Source of the DNA: Euphrasia confusa
Lineage: Eukaryota > Streptophyta > Magnoliopsida > Lamiales > Orobanchaceae
Reading direction: 5' to 3'
Assembly: GCA_954870475.1 (NCBI GenBank)
Contig: OX940969.1
Location: forward strand, 8,102,950 to 8,166,949
DNA: 64,000 bases
Part shown: piece by piece, positions 62,725 to 64,000 of the stretch
How positions within the stretch are numbered: position 1 is the stretch's first letter
How the letters are laid out: each line of letters starts with the position of its first letter
Position numbers and translations under genes: made by a program
Notes under the pieces: model-generated
What the model was told of the DNA's origin: nothing
What the model saw: only the letters and a program-made list of their open reading frames with translations
The model's database searches: none

Positions 62725-64000
62725 TACACTGTATGTTATAGAGTAGTGTAGTTGGTAGTCACGAAGTTTCTTGTTTCACACGCATGAGTAAGTATTTTAA
62801 ACATGATATTTGTTGTCTGTCTATTCAAAAGACCATTTGTTTTTATCTTTGCCATTCTAGATTGTAAACTGTAGAGCTACATAAATACAACTAATTGGGA
62901 TTTATTTATCAGTTTGTTTCACATCTTAACATTGGGTAATCTTTTGAGGTATGAATATTTTCTTAATTGTTAGTTCAATTTGGAAACCTAGTGTATATTA
63001 AGAAGTCATTTATTTTATTATTTTATCTTTGTATAATACTTTAACAATTATACAGGAGTTGGCTTGGATTAGCCCTAAATTTTTTAGTCTGAATGGAATA
63101 TCTACTAAATACACTGCCCCGACTAGTACATGGTACAATACACTGCCCCGGCTTGTACAATGAATTTGGTAGTAGTGTAAATTGGACTACTAGTGTATAC
63201 TACATGTATAATAGATTAAACAGTGCAGTGTATTTAGTAATGTAAATAGATTAACTTTTAGATATATCAGCAATTGAATTTGTGTCTAACTTCTCTCAAA
63301 ACTAATGCCTTTAATTTATGTAACTTTGTGTGTTTTATTTATTTTTATCTGCATAGTTTTGTGATTATCTGTGGTTTATATTGTGTTCGTAAACATGACA
63401 TTTATTTATCGTAATATTTATCTAGGCTTCTGAAACTATTACTTACACTATACAACTCATATGCAGTGTAGATGGTAGTTCTAGATGGGCATAGTGGTGT
63501 AACAGTGTACGGGCAAGTAGATTAATAGCTTAATAGTTACACTTACATAAATCTCGTCGTAGACGTAACACGTATTACGTTAAAACTTGATCATGGGGTT
63601 CCTTGTCCGATGCATAAATTATGACTTACACTGTGCTTTCGTGTGCAGTGGAGATGGTAGTTTCCGTTCTAAATAATTATTGTACTAATAGTTTGCGAAC
63701 AAGTAGTCTTGTCCATGCTCATCACTGATTTCACATTCATGTAAGAATCTATCACATGCACTATACTTATATGGTGCAGTGTAGTCGGTAGTTTTGAATG
63801 CATAAAGTTGTTTAATAGTTTACGAACAAGTAGTTTGATAGCTTACCGAGGTGCCTTGGGTGTTGATTATTACTTGTTTTTCGATTATGTTCATAATCTA
63901 TTTAATACACTGTACTTGCTTCTGCAGTGTAGTAAGTAGATCAAAGAACAAAATACTTTATGTCACTTGCGCTTATTATTAATTTGATACAAGGATGAAC
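62725..64000. repeat. Degenerate dispersed/tandem repeat with GCAGTGTAG core
   Basis: Related units recur near 62744, 63464, 63648, 63777 and 63925. Each has ACACTRTACT... then GCAGTGTAG(A/T)NGGTAGT, and most are followed by TTTACGAACAAGTAG. Spacing is 130-185 bp in the right part. The array continues to the window edge. No coding potential. Confidence 0.6.

Noticed and set aside
1..64000. tRNA, rRNA or snRNA genes
   Set aside because: No cloverleaf with A/B boxes or conserved rRNA segment was recognised by eye; a tRNAscan/Infernal run would settle this.

Overview
The window is plant nuclear DNA, most likely from a eudicot. It is AT-rich, has spliced genes with GT..AG introns, and is dominated by plant transposon families (CACTA, hAT, Helitron, Ty1/copia, Ty3/gypsy Tat-type). 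No organellar, bacterial or RNA genes were seen. Species cannot be read from the sequence.

Layout. (1) 1-2543: 3' part of a CACTA (En/Spm) transposon with a spliced Transposase_24-type gene, a palindromic subterminal repeat array and the terminal GTAGTG. A small inverted-repeat element (2545-2695) abuts it. (2) 3412-18042: a 21-exon PIEZO mechanosensitive-channel gene, + strand, recognisable end to end. It carries an hAT-derived MITE inside an exon and three reading-frame discontinuities. (3) 18280-25282: a diverged, truncated duplicate of an RF298-type RING-finger gene with its upstream region, interrupted by a 3.7-kb hAT transposon with an intact transposase. (4) 26427-37802: an 11.4-kb minus-strand SIRE-type copia retrotransposon with apparently identical LTRs, one uninterrupted 1820-codon gag-pol and a separate 755-codon downstream ORF. 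It is inserted in a second copy of the small inverted-repeat element. (5) 38120-49814: an 11.7-kb Tat-type gypsy retrotransposon with near-identical LTRs. Its sense gag-pol is broken, but it carries two intact antisense genes: a four-exon Transposase_28/coiled-coil gene and a small B3 DNA-binding-domain gene. (6) 49815-55000: a 1.5-kb sequence present twice in direct orientation, the first copy split by the gypsy element and ended by a Helitron terminus. (7) 54900-59864: the complete RF298-type RING E3 ligase gene (promoter, 5' UTR introns, two coding exons). (8) 59865-64000: AT-rich DNA with short tandem duplications, a frameshifted orphan exon of an FG-GAP repeat protein, and a degenerate repeat array.

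How the parts relate. The two host genes, PIEZO and RF298-like, are unrelated in function. The window's history is one of duplication and nested insertion. Target-site duplications delimit the hAT, MITE, copia and gypsy insertions, and paralogous copies in the same window preserve empty sites for the hAT and gypsy insertions.

Most notable points: the antisense B3 gene inside the gypsy element, whose LTR carries an RY motif (CATGCATG) just upstream of its TATA box together with ACGT-core boxes; a strongly over-represented 7-mer (TGCGGCA) spread through the copia element; and the MITE in PIEZO exon 13, whose duplicated target site supplies an in-frame replacement splice acceptor. All homology calls were made by eye; no database search was run.
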